Shown: in pieces, positions 1 to 9,338 of the stretch | Numbering within the stretch: position 1 is the first letter of the stretch | Layout: the number at the start of each line of letters is the position of its first letter | DNA from: Dehalococcoidia bacterium | GTDB lineage: Bacteria > Chloroflexota > Dehalococcoidia > Lucifugimonadales > JAGWBF01 | DNA length: 64,000 nucleotides | Assembly (NCBI GenBank): GCA_021295955.1 | Contig: JAGWBJ010000006.1 | Span: 1-64,000 of the forward strand | Reading direction: 5' to 3' | Notes under the pieces: generated by a model | The model's input: the letters and a program-made list of their open reading frames with translations, nothing else | The model's database searches: none | What the model was told of the DNA's origin: nothing | Position numbers and translations under genes: made by a program

Positions 1-1
1 G

Positions 2-1039
<1,038 letters not shown>

Positions 1040-1094
1040 GGCCCCGTCGCCCCGTCCTCTCCCTCCACGGGAGAGGACGGCCAGAGGTAACGTC

Positions 1095-1865
1095 ATGCTA
1101 GAAGTTCGCAACCTCCACGCGTCCGTCGCCGACGTGGAGATACTACGGGGCGTGGACCTCACGGTCAACGCCGGCGAGGTGCACGCCGTCATGGGGCCCA
1201 ACGGCTCAGGCAAGAGCACCTTCGCCAACGTCCTGGCCGGACGGCCCGACTACACCATCACCCAGGGCGACATCCTCTTCGAGGGAAGGGACATCCGCTC
1301 CATGGAGCCCGAGGCCCGGGCCCGGGAGGGGATATTTCTCGCGTTCCAGTACCCCGTGGAGCTCCCCGGCGTTCGTAGCTGGCAGTTCCTCAAGTCCGCC
1401 GTCGACGCTGTCCGGGCCCACCGGGGCGAAGAGGAGATGAGCATACGGGCCTTCGACCGCATGCTGCGGGAAAAGATGCAGGTGGTCGAGATAGACCCGG
1501 AGCTCACCAGGCGGGCCGTAAACGAGGGCTTCTCCGGCGGCGAGAAGAAGCGCAACGAGGTGCTCCAGATGGCGCTGCTGGAGCCCAAGCTTGCCATCCT
1601 GGACGAGACGGACTCGGGTCTGGACATCGACGCGGTTAGGATCGTGGCCAACGGTGTCAACCAGCTCAAGACTCCGCACAACGCCATGGTCCTGGTCACC
1701 CACTACCAGCGTATCTTGAACTACATCACACCCGACTTCGTCCACGTCCTGCTGGACGGGCGCATCGTGAGGTCCGGCGGCCGGGACCTGGCCCTGGACC
1801 TGGAGGAGAAAGGGTACGATTGGATCAGGGAGACCGTGGAGGCAGGTGCTCGGCCCGGCTCCTAG
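1095..1865 (+). CDS. sufC: SufC, Fe-S assembly ABC-type ATPase
   Basis: SufC is the ATPase of the SufBCD complex; its ATP-driven dimerisation opens the SufB-SufD interface for cluster assembly. At 256 residues it has the normal length. Walker A GPNGSGKST lies near residues 34-42, the signature FSGGEKKRNE near 146-155, Walker B LAILDETDSGLD near 167-178, and a His switch in LVTHYQR near 202. FSGGEKKRNE is the SufC-specific form of the ABC signature. The ATG at 1095 has a weak AGAGG upstream. It sits second in the operon, with sufD starting 16 nt after its stop. Confidence 0.96.
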   Translation: MLEVRNLHASVADVEILRGVDLTVNAGEVHAVMGPNGSGKSTFANVLAGRPDYTITQGDILFEGRDIRSMEPEARAREGIFLAFQYPVELPGVRSWQFLKSAVDAVRAHRGEEEMSIRAFDRMLREKMQVVEIDPELTRRAVNEGFSGGEKKRNEVLQMALLEPKLAILDETDSGLDIDAVRIVANGVNQLKTPHNAMVLVTHYQRILNYITPDFVHVLLDGRIVRSGGRDLALDLEEKGYDWIRETVEAGARPGS

Positions 1866-1881
1866 GGGCGGCGACGAAGAC

Positions 1882-3228
1882 ATGACCCAGGTCCAGGCCA
1901 AGGACGACCGATACGTCTCTGAGTTCCGCGCTTTGCAGAAGAGCAGGGAGGGCCGCGAGCCCGAATGGCTCTCCAGGGCGCGGGCCCACGCCTTCGCACA
2001 GTTCACCGAGCTCGGGTTCCCCACCGCTCGCCGCGGCAACGAGCGTTGGAAATACACCAGCGTAGCCCCCATAGCAGCCGCCACTTTCAGGCATCCGCCG
2101 GCAGCCGGCGGGCACCCGGCAGCCGGCGCCCTCGACGGCAGGATGCCCACCGGTGATGGCTGGGTTACCCTGGGATTCCTGGACGGCCGGTACTCGCCCT
2201 CCCTGTCCACCCCGTCCCCGAAGCTGGAGGGGGCCCGCATCTCCAGCCTGGCGACCGCCCTGGAACACGACGGCCACGTGGTAGAGGAGCACCTGGGAAG
2301 GTACGCCGTGGCCGAGGACGACGGCTTTACCGCCCTGAACACCGCCTTCGCCGACGACGGGGCCATCCTCCGGGTGGAGAGGGAGGCGCGCCTCGCCAGC
2401 CCTGTTCACCTGGTGCACGTGAGCGCAGGTAACGGCTCGCCGACCGCGTCACACCCCAGGAACCTGATCGTCGCCGGACGGAACAGTGAGGCCACCATCG
2501 TCGAGACCTACCTCAGCTTGTCGCCGGGCCGCGACCTGACCAACACGGTTACCGAGATCGTCTTGGAGGAGGGCGCCAAGGTCGACCACTACCGGCTCCT
2601 CCTGAACGCCGCAGGCGCCTTTCACGTGGGCGCCACACGGGTCCACCAGTCCAGGGACAGCTCCTTCACATCCGCGTCAGTCGCCCGGGGGGCGGCGCTG
2701 GCCAGACACGACCTGCTGGTCACCCTCGACGCCCCCGGGACCTACTGCTCCCTCAACGGCCTCTACGTCACCTCTGGCAAGGAGCACATAGACAACTTCA
2801 TCAACATCGACCACGCCAGTCCCCACACCACCAGCAGGCTCTACTACAAGGGCATCCTGGACGGCAGCTCCAAGGCTGTGTTCGGAGGGACGGTGCTGGT
2901 GCGCAAGGACGCCCAGAAAGCCGACGCCCAGCAGTCGGACAAGAACCTGCTGCTGTCTGACGACGCCGAGGTGAACAGCAAGCCCAGCCTGCTGATATAC
3001 GCCGACGACGTGAAGTGCGGCCACGGGGCCACCGCCGGGCACATCGACCTGGATACCCTCTTCTACATGATGAGCCGGGGCCTGGACCGGAAGACCGCCA
3101 GCGCGCTGCTGGTGCGGGGCTTCGCCGGCGAGATCATCGACCAGGTCCGTCTCGAGCCCCTACAACAGTTTCTCGAAGGGTCATTCTTGGACGTCCTGTC
3201 CGGGTCGCAGCTAGGGGGCGGGCGATGA
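1882..3228 (+). CDS. sufD: SufD, Fe-S cluster assembly subunit
   Basis: SufD is a SufB paralogue that forms the SufB-SufC2-SufD complex and helps iron acquisition and cluster formation. The protein is about 448 residues. The N-terminal half is variable (with FPTARRGNERWKYTSV, typical of the family) and the C-terminal half is the beta-helix with KADAQQSDKNLLLSDDAEV and VKCGHGATAG. The ATG at 1882 is preferred over an upstream GTG at 1846, because the latter lies inside sufC and adds a non-conserved tail. The TGA overlaps the sufS ATG (ATGA), which suggests translational coupling. Confidence 0.94.
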   Translation: MTQVQAKDDRYVSEFRALQKSREGREPEWLSRARAHAFAQFTELGFPTARRGNERWKYTSVAPIAAATFRHPPAAGGHPAAGALDGRMPTGDGWVTLGFLDGRYSPSLSTPSPKLEGARISSLATALEHDGHVVEEHLGRYAVAEDDGFTALNTAFADDGAILRVEREARLASPVHLVHVSAGNGSPTASHPRNLIVAGRNSEATIVETYLSLSPGRDLTNTVTEIVLEEGAKVDHYRLLLNAAGAFHVGATRVHQSRDSSFTSASVARGAALARHDLLVTLDAPGTYCSLNGLYVTSGKEHIDNFINIDHASPHTTSRLYYKGILDGSSKAVFGGTVLVRKDAQKADAQQSDKNLLLSDDAEVNSKPSLLIYADDVKCGHGATAGHIDLDTLFYMMSRGLDRKTASALLVRGFAGEIIDQVRLEPLQQFLEGSFLDVLSGSQLGGGR

Positions 3229-4460
3229 CCTCCACCGGCGCCGCTTTCGACGTTTCCCGCGTCCGGCGGGACTTCCCCATCCTGGCCCAACGGGTCCACG
3301 GCAAGCCCTTGGTGTACCTGGACAACGCCGCCACCAGCCAGAAGCCCCAGAGCGTACTGGACGCGCTGGCCAGCTACTACACCACGGAAAACTCCAACAT
3401 CCACCGGGGCATCCACTACCTGAGCGAGCAGGCGACGGCCGACTACGAGGAGGCCCGGTCCAAGGTCAGGGTCCTACTCAACGCCTCCGACGACCGGGAG
3501 ATCATCTTCGTCCGGGGCGCCACCGAGGGCATCAACCTGGTGGCCGGCAGCTACGGGAAATCCAACGTCGGGCAGGGCGACGAGGTCATCATCTCGGCCA
3601 TGGAGCACCACTCCAATATCGTCCCGTGGCAGATCCTCTGCCAGGAGCGGGGCGCCCACCTGCGGGTCGTGCCGATGAACGACGACGGCGACCTGCTGGT
3701 CGACGAGTACGAGCGCCTCCTGGGACCTCGCACCAAGCTGGTGTCCATCGTCCACGTTTCCAACTCGCTGGGCACCATAAACCCCGTGCGCCGGATCATC
3801 GAGATGGCCCACAGCCGCGGGGTGCCGGTCCTGGTGGACGGGGCCCAGTCCGCCCCTCACATGAACGTCGACGTACGAGAGCTGGACTGCGACTTCTTCG
3901 TTTTCTCCGGCCACAAGCTGTACGGCCCGACGGGCATCGGCGTCCTCTACGGCAAGGCGGACCTCCTGGAGTCGATGCCTCCCTACCAGGGAGGCGGGGA
4001 CATGATCAAGTCCGTGACCTTCGAAAGGACCCTGTACAACGACCTGCCGTACAGGTTCGAGGCGGGCACGCCCAACATCGCGGGCACCATCGGCCTGGGC
4101 GCCGCCGTGGACTACGTCAGCTCCATCGGCCTGGAGAACATCGAGGCCTACGAGCACGAGCTGCTGGACTACGGGACCAGGGCCCTTTCATCCATCAGCG
4201 GCCTGAGGCTGGTGGGCACCGCCCGAAAGAAGGCCGGCATCCTCTCCTTCGTCCTGGATGGGGTTCACCCCCACGACATCGGCACCATCCTGGACTCCGA
4301 GGGCATCGCCGTCCGCACCGGCCACCACTGCACGCAGCCGGTGATGGACAGGTTCGGCATCCCGGCCACCGCCAGGGCGTCCCTGGCCTTCTACAACACC
4401 CGCCAGGAGATCGACGCCCTGGTGAAGGGGATCGACAAGGTCCTGGAGGTGTTCAGCTAG
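3225..4460 (+). CDS. sufS: SufS, PLP-dependent cysteine desulfurase
   Basis: SufS removes sulfur from L-cysteine to give alanine and an enzyme persulfide that feeds the Suf scaffold. The 411-residue protein is a class V aminotransferase-fold enzyme. The PLP lysine is K231 in SGHKLYGPTG, and the persulfide cysteine is C369 in RTGHHCTQP. The N-terminal VYLDNAATSQKP is diagnostic. The start is taken at the ATG overlapping the sufD stop; the longer open frame upstream is a shadow of sufD. The stop TAG shares its last base with the GTG of sufU. There is no sufE, and the partner is evidently SufU. Confidence 0.95.
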   Translation: MTSTGAAFDVSRVRRDFPILAQRVHGKPLVYLDNAATSQKPQSVLDALASYYTTENSNIHRGIHYLSEQATADYEEARSKVRVLLNASDDREIIFVRGATEGINLVAGSYGKSNVGQGDEVIISAMEHHSNIVPWQILCQERGAHLRVVPMNDDGDLLVDEYERLLGPRTKLVSIVHVSNSLGTINPVRRIIEMAHSRGVPVLVDGAQSAPHMNVDVRELDCDFFVFSGHKLYGPTGIGVLYGKADLLESMPPYQGGGDMIKSVTFERTLYNDLPYRFEAGTPNIAGTIGLGAAVDYVSSIGLENIEAYEHELLDYGTRALSSISGLRLVGTARKKAGILSFVLDGVHPHDIGTILDSEGIAVRTGHHCTQPVMDRFGIPATARASLAFYNTRQEIDALVKGIDKVLEVFS

Positions 4461-4912
4461 TGTCCAGCCTTCAGGACCTGTACCAGGACATCGTCATAGA
4501 CCACAACTCACGGCCTCGGAACTTCCGCAAGCCCCAGGGCGCGACCCGCTCCGTGGAGGGATACAACCCCCTATGCGGGGACCGCTACACCCTCCACGTG
4601 CAGGTGGACGGCGACCTCGTCTGCGACATCGGCTTCGAGGGCTCCGGATGTGCCATCTCCAAGGCGTCCACGTCGATGATGACCGAGGCGGTGAAGGGCC
4701 GGCCCAAGGGGCACGCCGCCGACCTGTTCGACTCCTTCCAGAGGATGCTCGTCCGCCCTCCCGGCGCCGAGTTCGATCCCGACGAGGTGGGCGACCTGGA
4801 GGCCCTCTCCGGCGTCAACGAATACCCCGCCCGGGTCAAGTGCGCCATCCTCTCCTGGCACACCCTCCGCGCGGCCCTGGACGGCGGCGTGGACTCCGTC
4901 ACCACCGAGTAA
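4460..4912 (+). CDS. sufU: SufU, zinc-dependent sulfurtransferase partner of SufS
   Basis: SufU accepts persulfide sulfur from SufS by zinc-ligand swapping. The protein is 150 residues and starts with a GTG that overlaps the last base of sufS. The three conserved cysteines are C39 (NPLCGD, with Asp 41 as a further Zn ligand), C64 (GSGCAISKAS) and C128 (RVKCAILSW), matching the B. subtilis type. It contains the 18-21 residue insertion that separates SufU from IscU (around LVRPPGAEFDPDEVGDLEAL). The tight coupling indicates a SufBCDSU operon. Confidence 0.93.
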   Translation: MSSLQDLYQDIVIDHNSRPRNFRKPQGATRSVEGYNPLCGDRYTLHVQVDGDLVCDIGFEGSGCAISKASTSMMTEAVKGRPKGHAADLFDSFQRMLVRPPGAEFDPDEVGDLEALSGVNEYPARVKCAILSWHTLRAALDGGVDSVTTE

Positions 4913-4988
4913 GGCGTGTACGGCGCCCGCCGGCAGCCGCGATAAGACGAGCCGCTCTTACAAACCGGCCTCTCCTATTGTTCACAAC

Positions 4989-5006
4989 TCCTATCACTTG
5001 ATAGGA
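4989..5006. promoter_or_regulatory. 18-bp perfect palindrome upstream of the second sufU-like gene
   Basis: TCCTATCA-CT-TGATAGGA is a perfect 8+2+8 inverted repeat between sufU (stop at 4912) and the second SufU-like gene. ATAGG is repeated directly at 5001-5010. There is no T-run, so it is not a typical terminator. Position and symmetry suit a dimeric repressor operator, possibly an iron or Fe-S sensor. The regulator is not identifiable here. Confidence 0.5.
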
Positions 5007-5029
5007 TAGGCAGGACGGGTGTCCTTCTA

Positions 5030-5527
5030 TTGACTTCCGACCCGGCCCGGGAGGCTGCCGTCGTGCAGAAATTCCCCTTTGACCAGATCGACGACCTCTA
5101 CCGCGACGTCATAATCCGGCACCACCGCGCCTCACGAAGCCAGCCCGAGGTCGGTGACCCCGATGTGGAATACGACGAGTACAACCCCATCTGCGGCGAC
5201 CGGGTGGTCTTACAGCTGAGGGTAGTCGAGGGCCGCATCGTCGAAGCCGGATTCAAGGGCGAGGGCTGCTCCATAACCCAGGCCTCCGCATCGATGATGA
5301 CCGATGCCCTGGAAGGACTGACGCTGGAGGAGGCCGAGGACCTGGCTGACAGGTTCCGCCTCAGCCTGACCGGCGACGGCCCCCCCGGCTCTCCTACAAG
5401 CGGACTGGGCGACCTGGAAGCGCTTCAGGCGGTGCGGGCGTTTCCCGTGCGCATCAAGTGCGCCCTCCTGGGGTGGAGCGCCTTGGAGCAGGGCATCGAG
5501 GAGTACCGGGCCCGGCCGGCGGCCTAG
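5030..5527 (+). CDS. second SufU-like Fe-S assembly protein
   Basis: This 165-residue protein is a clear SufU paralogue. All three key cysteines are kept: in NPICGD (residue 55 from the TTG), GEGCSITQAS and RIKCALLGW. The SufU insertion region is also present. The start is uncertain: TTG 5030, or GTG 5063 just ahead of the first conserved segment (KFPFDQIDDLYRDVI). It stands 117 bp after sufU behind a palindrome, so it may be regulated separately. Its stop overlaps the stop of the convergent solute-binding protein gene in a shared CTAG. Whether it serves SufS or another acceptor is unknown. Confidence 0.85.
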   Translation: MTSDPAREAAVVQKFPFDQIDDLYRDVIIRHHRASRSQPEVGDPDVEYDEYNPICGDRVVLQLRVVEGRIVEAGFKGEGCSITQASASMMTDALEGLTLEEAEDLADRFRLSLTGDGPPGSPTSGLGDLEALQAVRAFPVRIKCALLGWSALEQGIEEYRARPAA

Positions 5528-7353
5528 CCTTCCTCACGCCACGCTTTGGCCCAGTAGAAGTACTCCGAGGCCGAGGCGTTGGGAAAGAAGCCCTTCACGT
5601 GGGGATGGAACACCCACCTGACGCCGGTCGTTACCGGCGTGACCATGTAGGCCTGGTCCAGCACTCGTAGCTGCAGCTCCCTGACCAGGTCTCGTCTCGC
5701 CGACGGGTCCGCCTCCACCGACTGACTCAAGATGAGGGAGTCCAGCTCGGCGTCCGAGTGTCCCAAAACGTTTCCGGCGGGTGAGCCGCCGTAGAGTACG
5801 CCCAGGAGGAACCCGTTGGGCGTCGAGGTCGGCGGCAGGTCTCCCAGGGCCATGGCGTAGTCCTTGTCCCGCCACACCTTGTCCTGGTACTGGGATGCGC
5901 TGACCGGCACCGTAAAGGGGTCGAACCCCACCGACCTCAGGTCCTCCTCCACTTGCATCCCCAGCTCTCGGTGAATGTCGCCAAAGTCGGCCACCGCAAG
6001 CTCGAACCGCAGCGGAAGCTCTGCGCCCGAGGCTTGCAGGATGCTGCTGGCGGCGGTGGGATTGGCGAAGTAGGGCTCTCGCATCTCCTCCATCGACAGG
6101 TTCCAACCGGGCTCATGCACGGGCATACCCAGGCCGGGAAACCCCTGGCCGCCCCAGATGGTCCGCACGTAGTTCCAGGGGTCCATGGCCTGGAACACCG
6201 CCCGGCGCACCTGGACGTCGTCGAAAGGCGGCCTGGACACGTTCATTGTCAACGCTACTCCCGACCCTCCCTGCCTCGACAGGAGGCTGTGGGCCATGTC
6301 GCCGCCAGTCTCGGAGAGCTGCCGCCAGCCCGAGGGGGAGATACGGTAGACGTCCACGCCGCCGGTCAGGAAAACGGCCAGCTGGGTCTTGTCATCCCCT
6401 CGGATGATCCTTATCACCAGCTCGTCCAGGAAGGGCAACCCCTCCTCGAAGTAGTCGGAGTTCTTGATGAAAACGCTGCCCACGTCCTCCTCGGTGCTCT
6501 GCCAACGCCAGGGACCCGTACCTATGACCGAGGCGTGCTCCAGTCCGTCCCATCTCTCCACCACCTCCCTGGCCACGATCTTGCTATGCCCGTCGGCCAG
6601 GGCCACCAGGAAGTCCGCGTTGGCGAAGCCGGGCTTCAGGGTCAGCTTCAATGCGCCCGGACCCTCCGTCTCGATGACGTCCGCGTCCTGCAACAGGGCG
6701 GCGTTGGCCCATCCCGGCGTCCGCTGCCTCTCGTAGCTGTAGACGATGTCCTCGGCGGTCAGGTCGCGTCCGAAGACCGGGGCCCTGTTCTGCCACCGGA
6801 CCCCCTCCCGTAGCTGGAAGACGTAGGTAAACGGGTCGACCATCTGCCAGCTCCGGCACACGTCGCACTCCAGGCGCAGGCTGGGCTGGGGCACCTCATC
6901 CTCGGGCCCCGTCCGGAGGCGCAGCAAGCGGCTGTACGCGATGCCCGGCCCCAACGAGGACAGGGTCTCCTGGACCTCCCGGTGTACGTCCAGGTTGGGG
7001 ACGTTGGCCGGCGCCAGGGTCGTGAACCTGCCGCCGTGCAGCCCGGTGGGAGGCGCGGATACCACCGGCGTCGGTGTGGCCGTGGGCACGGCGGTGCTGG
7101 TCGGCATCGGCGTCGGGACAGGCGTCGGCGGGACCTGTGTCGGGGTCGGCTCAGGCGTCGGCACGGGGGTCTCGGTGGGGTCCGGCGCGGCCGTAGGCGC
7201 CTCGGTGGAGGTAGGCGCCGGCGTAGGGCTGGGTTGGGGAGCCAGGGTGGGTGTGGGCGTCGACAAGGGTGTGGGAGTAGAGGATGCGCAGGCGGCCAGT
7301 ATCATGACCAACAAAGAGCCAACTATCAGAGCAAGACGAGAGTAGTGCTTCAC
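5524..7353 (-). CDS. ABC transporter solute-binding lipoprotein (SBP family 5)
   Basis: This is a predicted extracytoplasmic lipoprotein of 609 residues related to oligopeptide/nickel-binding proteins. A short hydrophobic signal peptide ends in a lipobox (LAACAS, Cys near residue 22). A Pro/Thr-rich linker of about 75 residues follows, made of PTP-like repeats, then the SBP_bac_5 domain with typical segments such as TAEDIVYSYERQ and VIGTGPWRW. The start is a GTG overlapping the stop of the membrane-protein gene 7350-8414 by 4 nt, so the two are probably translated together. No permease or ATPase genes lie nearby, so it is an orphan binding protein. Confidence 0.85.
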   Translation of the reverse strand: MKHYSRLALIVGSLLVMILAACASSTPTPLSTPTPTLAPQPSPTPAPTSTEAPTAAPDPTETPVPTPEPTPTQVPPTPVPTPMPTSTAVPTATPTPVVSAPPTGLHGGRFTTLAPANVPNLDVHREVQETLSSLGPGIAYSRLLRLRTGPEDEVPQPSLRLECDVCRSWQMVDPFTYVFQLREGVRWQNRAPVFGRDLTAEDIVYSYERQRTPGWANAALLQDADVIETEGPGALKLTLKPGFANADFLVALADGHSKIVAREVVERWDGLEHASVIGTGPWRWQSTEEDVGSVFIKNSDYFEEGLPFLDELVIRIIRGDDKTQLAVFLTGGVDVYRISPSGWRQLSETGGDMAHSLLSRQGGSGVALTMNVSRPPFDDVQVRRAVFQAMDPWNYVRTIWGGQGFPGLGMPVHEPGWNLSMEEMREPYFANPTAASSILQASGAELPLRFELAVADFGDIHRELGMQVEEDLRSVGFDPFTVPVSASQYQDKVWRDKDYAMALGDLPPTSTPNGFLLGVLYGGSPAGNVLGHSDAELDSLILSQSVEADPSARRDLVRELQLRVLDQAYMVTPVTTGVRWVFHPHVKGFFPNASASEYFYWAKAWREEG

Positions 7354-8414
7354 ACGCCAATCCTTCCCGTGTCTTTTACAGCCGCCGGCTCGGACCGCTG
7401 CATCTGTGGTCCCGAGCCCGAGACCATGCTCTTTACGCCCAGAGTAAGGAGCATGGCCACGGCGATGAGTATCGGCGGCAGAAACAGAATGGCATGGAGG
7501 CCCACGGCGTAGCTGAACGACGCCGCCTGGGCCACGCCGAACAGCTTCAGAACGTATACCACGGCGAACTCGAAGGTACCCAACGAGGCCGGCAGCCCAG
7601 GCAGCGAGGTCGTAAAGTAGATGGCTCCAAGTATGGCGACGGTCGCAACGAAAGCCGAGATGTCGAGTCCCATCCCCACGGCCAACAGCCACCCGCACAC
7701 CCCCACCAGGAGCCAGTATCCCAGGGTCAGGAAAAGCGCCGAGGTAATGGCGAACTTGGCCTTCCCCAGGTCGGTCAGGTACCCCGCAGTGGACACGATC
7801 AACGGTATGCGTCTCAGGAAGGGCTTGGCGCTGAGATAGACGAGGAACGGGATAGCTATTACCGACGCCACGGCAACCACGAAGGCCCCCACCACGTAGG
7901 GGAGCACGTCGCCCTTGTCGGGAATCAGGGTCAGCCCGGCCATCAGCAGCGAGGCCGTCACCACGAGGTCGAGCACCCGCTCCACGCCCATGGTGCCCAG
8001 CGCCACCCCCCTCCTCACGCCGTATCGCAGGGTCAGGAGGGCGAACTGGGCGCCCTCCCCCGCGACACGCAGGGGCACCAGGCTGTTGAGCCCTATGCCC
8101 GTGTTCTGCACCAGGAACATCCGGGGCAGGTGGGGCTTCTCTTCCAGGAACAGTCTCTGCCAGCGGTAGGCTCGGACCACCGTGGACAGCATCATAACCG
8201 CCAAGGACGCCACCGCCCACTTGACGGGGAAACTATTGAACTCCTCCGCCACCAGTCCCCAGTCAACTCCCCGCACGGCGAGCCAACCCAGGGTCAAGCC
8301 GACGGCGACTCCCAGAGCCGCCCGGACACGGGCGTCCTTGAGTCCCCGTCTCGCCGTATGCGGAAAGGCCCTCAGCACTTGCCGCGCGCTCCCTTGTCCG
8401 TCATTTCCAAACAT
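7350..8414 (-). CDS. YbhN/UPF0104-type (LPG synthase TM-like) membrane protein
   Basis: This 354-residue polytopic protein has about eight hydrophobic segments and the pattern of the lysylphosphatidylglycerol-synthase transmembrane/flippase-like family. Conserved-looking stretches are AYRWQRLF near residue 77, VPLRVAGEGAQFALL near 113, and TSLPGLPASLGTFEFAVVY near 274, which is the strongest family hallmark. No catalytic aminoacyltransferase domain is attached, so it may be a lipid flippase or glycolipid-related transporter, but the substrate is unknown. It is first gene of a two-gene unit with the solute-binding lipoprotein, and divergent from the TatD-like gene 43 bp away. Confidence 0.8.
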   Translation of the reverse strand: MFGNDGQGSARQVLRAFPHTARRGLKDARVRAALGVAVGLTLGWLAVRGVDWGLVAEEFNSFPVKWAVASLAVMMLSTVVRAYRWQRLFLEEKPHLPRMFLVQNTGIGLNSLVPLRVAGEGAQFALLTLRYGVRRGVALGTMGVERVLDLVVTASLLMAGLTLIPDKGDVLPYVVGAFVVAVASVIAIPFLVYLSAKPFLRRIPLIVSTAGYLTDLGKAKFAITSALFLTLGYWLLVGVCGWLLAVGMGLDISAFVATVAILGAIYFTTSLPGLPASLGTFEFAVVYVLKLFGVAQAASFSYAVGLHAILFLPPILIAVAMLLTLGVKSMVSGSGPQMQRSEPAAVKDTGRIGV

Positions 8415-8456
8415 AGTATAAAGTAAAGTCAATATATACGCATAGAGGCGCCGCCC
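8415..8456. promoter_or_regulatory. AT-rich divergent promoter region
   Basis: This 42-bp spacer between divergent start codons is much richer in A/T than its surroundings (ATAGTATAAAGTAAAG, then AATATATA). It offers -10-like TATATT toward the membrane-protein gene and TATAAA/TATATA toward the TatD-like gene. AGAGG ahead of the 8457 ATG is a plausible ribosome site. No clear -35 pair was found. Confidence 0.4.
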
Positions 8457-9224
8457 ATGATACTGAACGATTCTCACACCCACCTGGACGAGTACCCATC
8501 TACGGAGCTTCCCGGCATCCTGGACCGGGCCCGAGATGCGGGAGTGGGCCTCATCGTGTGCGCGGGGACCACGGTGGAGTCCTCCAGGGCGTGCGTCGAG
8601 CTGGCCGGTAGCTACGACGCTTTCGTCGCCGGCGTGGGCATCCACCCCATGGAGGCCAGGCAGCCCGTCGACGACGAGACCTACTCCGCCCTGCGAGGAA
8701 TGGCGGCAGGCAACCCTCGCGTGGTGTGTATCAGCGAGATAGGCCTGGACTTCCTGCCCGAGTCTCCCCCCAGGGACGTCCAGGACCAGGTGTTCCGGGC
8801 CCAGATACGGCTGGCCCGGGAGCTGAAGCTGCCCATCATCTTCCACTCCCGGGAGTCCCATCCCGAGGTGCTCCGTACCCTTCGAGAGGAACGGGCCCAC
8901 GAAGTCGGCGCCGTGATGCACTACTTTCAGGCCGACAGGGCGACGGCGCAGGAGGCGATCGATGCCGGGTTCCACATCTCCCTGGCCCGCCCGCTGCTCC
9001 GGTTGCCCGACCTCCAGGAGGTGGCGAGGGACATCCCCCTGGAGAGCATAGTTCTGGAAACGGACGCGGCCCCCCAGCCCTTCAAGAAGTACCGCCGCAA
9101 CTGGACCGAGCCTCGCCACGTACGGGACGTGGCCGAAAAGCTGGCCGAGCTGAAGGGCATCACCGTCGAAGAGGTGGCCCAAACCACCACCGCCAACCTC
9201 ACCCGGCTGTTGGACCGTAGCTGA
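8457..9224 (+). CDS. TatD-family metal-dependent hydrolase
   Basis: This 255-residue TIM-barrel hydrolase belongs to the TatD DNase/amidohydrolase superfamily. Metal-site motifs are visible: DSHTHLDEY near the N-terminus (H-x-H), SEIGLDF near residue 95, FHSRES near 127 and LETDAAPQPF near 200 (the usual ETDAP motif). Bacterial TatD proteins are metal-dependent nucleases used in DNA repair or degradation, but substrate assignment by homology is unreliable in this family. The ATG at 8457 is preceded by AGAGG. The gene stands alone and reads away from the membrane-protein gene. Confidence 0.85.
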   Translation: MILNDSHTHLDEYPSTELPGILDRARDAGVGLIVCAGTTVESSRACVELAGSYDAFVAGVGIHPMEARQPVDDETYSALRGMAAGNPRVVCISEIGLDFLPESPPRDVQDQVFRAQIRLARELKLPIIFHSRESHPEVLRTLREERAHEVGAVMHYFQADRATAQEAIDAGFHISLARPLLRLPDLQEVARDIPLESIVLETDAAPQPFKKYRRNWTEPRHVRDVAEKLAELKGITVEEVAQTTTANLTRLLDRS

Positions 9225-9275
9225 TCCCGGGACCCCAGCCCCAGCCATCCCTTTCCCCAGCCTTGCCGGCCAACG

Positions 9276-9281
9276 TATACT
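9276..9281 (+). promoter_or_regulatory. -10 box (TATACT) for the Uma2 gene
   Basis: TATACT lies 8 nt upstream of the first leader repeat and 58 nt upstream of the ATG. No good -35 is visible at 17-18 nt. Confidence 0.4.
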
Positions 9282-9288
9282 CAGCATC

Positions 9289-9330
9289 AGGAGCCCCCAG
9301 CCAGGAGCCCCCAGCCAGGGGCCCCCAAAG
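9289..9330 (+). repeat. 14-bp tandem repeat, 3 copies, in the Uma2 leader
   Basis: AGGAGCCCCCAGCC occurs at 9289-9302 and 9303-9316, and a degenerate third copy follows (AGGGGCCCCCAAAGG). The array starts at about the predicted transcription start and runs into the Shine-Dalgarno GGAGGAG. It is one of several leader repeats in the window. Confidence 0.75.
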
Positions 9331-9338
9331 GAGGAGTC

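Noticed and set aside
6941..7345. Gly/Val-repeat open frames (also 24266-24883) that look like elastin-like proteins
   Set aside because: They are read antisense to the PTP-rich linkers of the lipoprotein and CAP-fusion genes. The repeats are a product of the linker codons.
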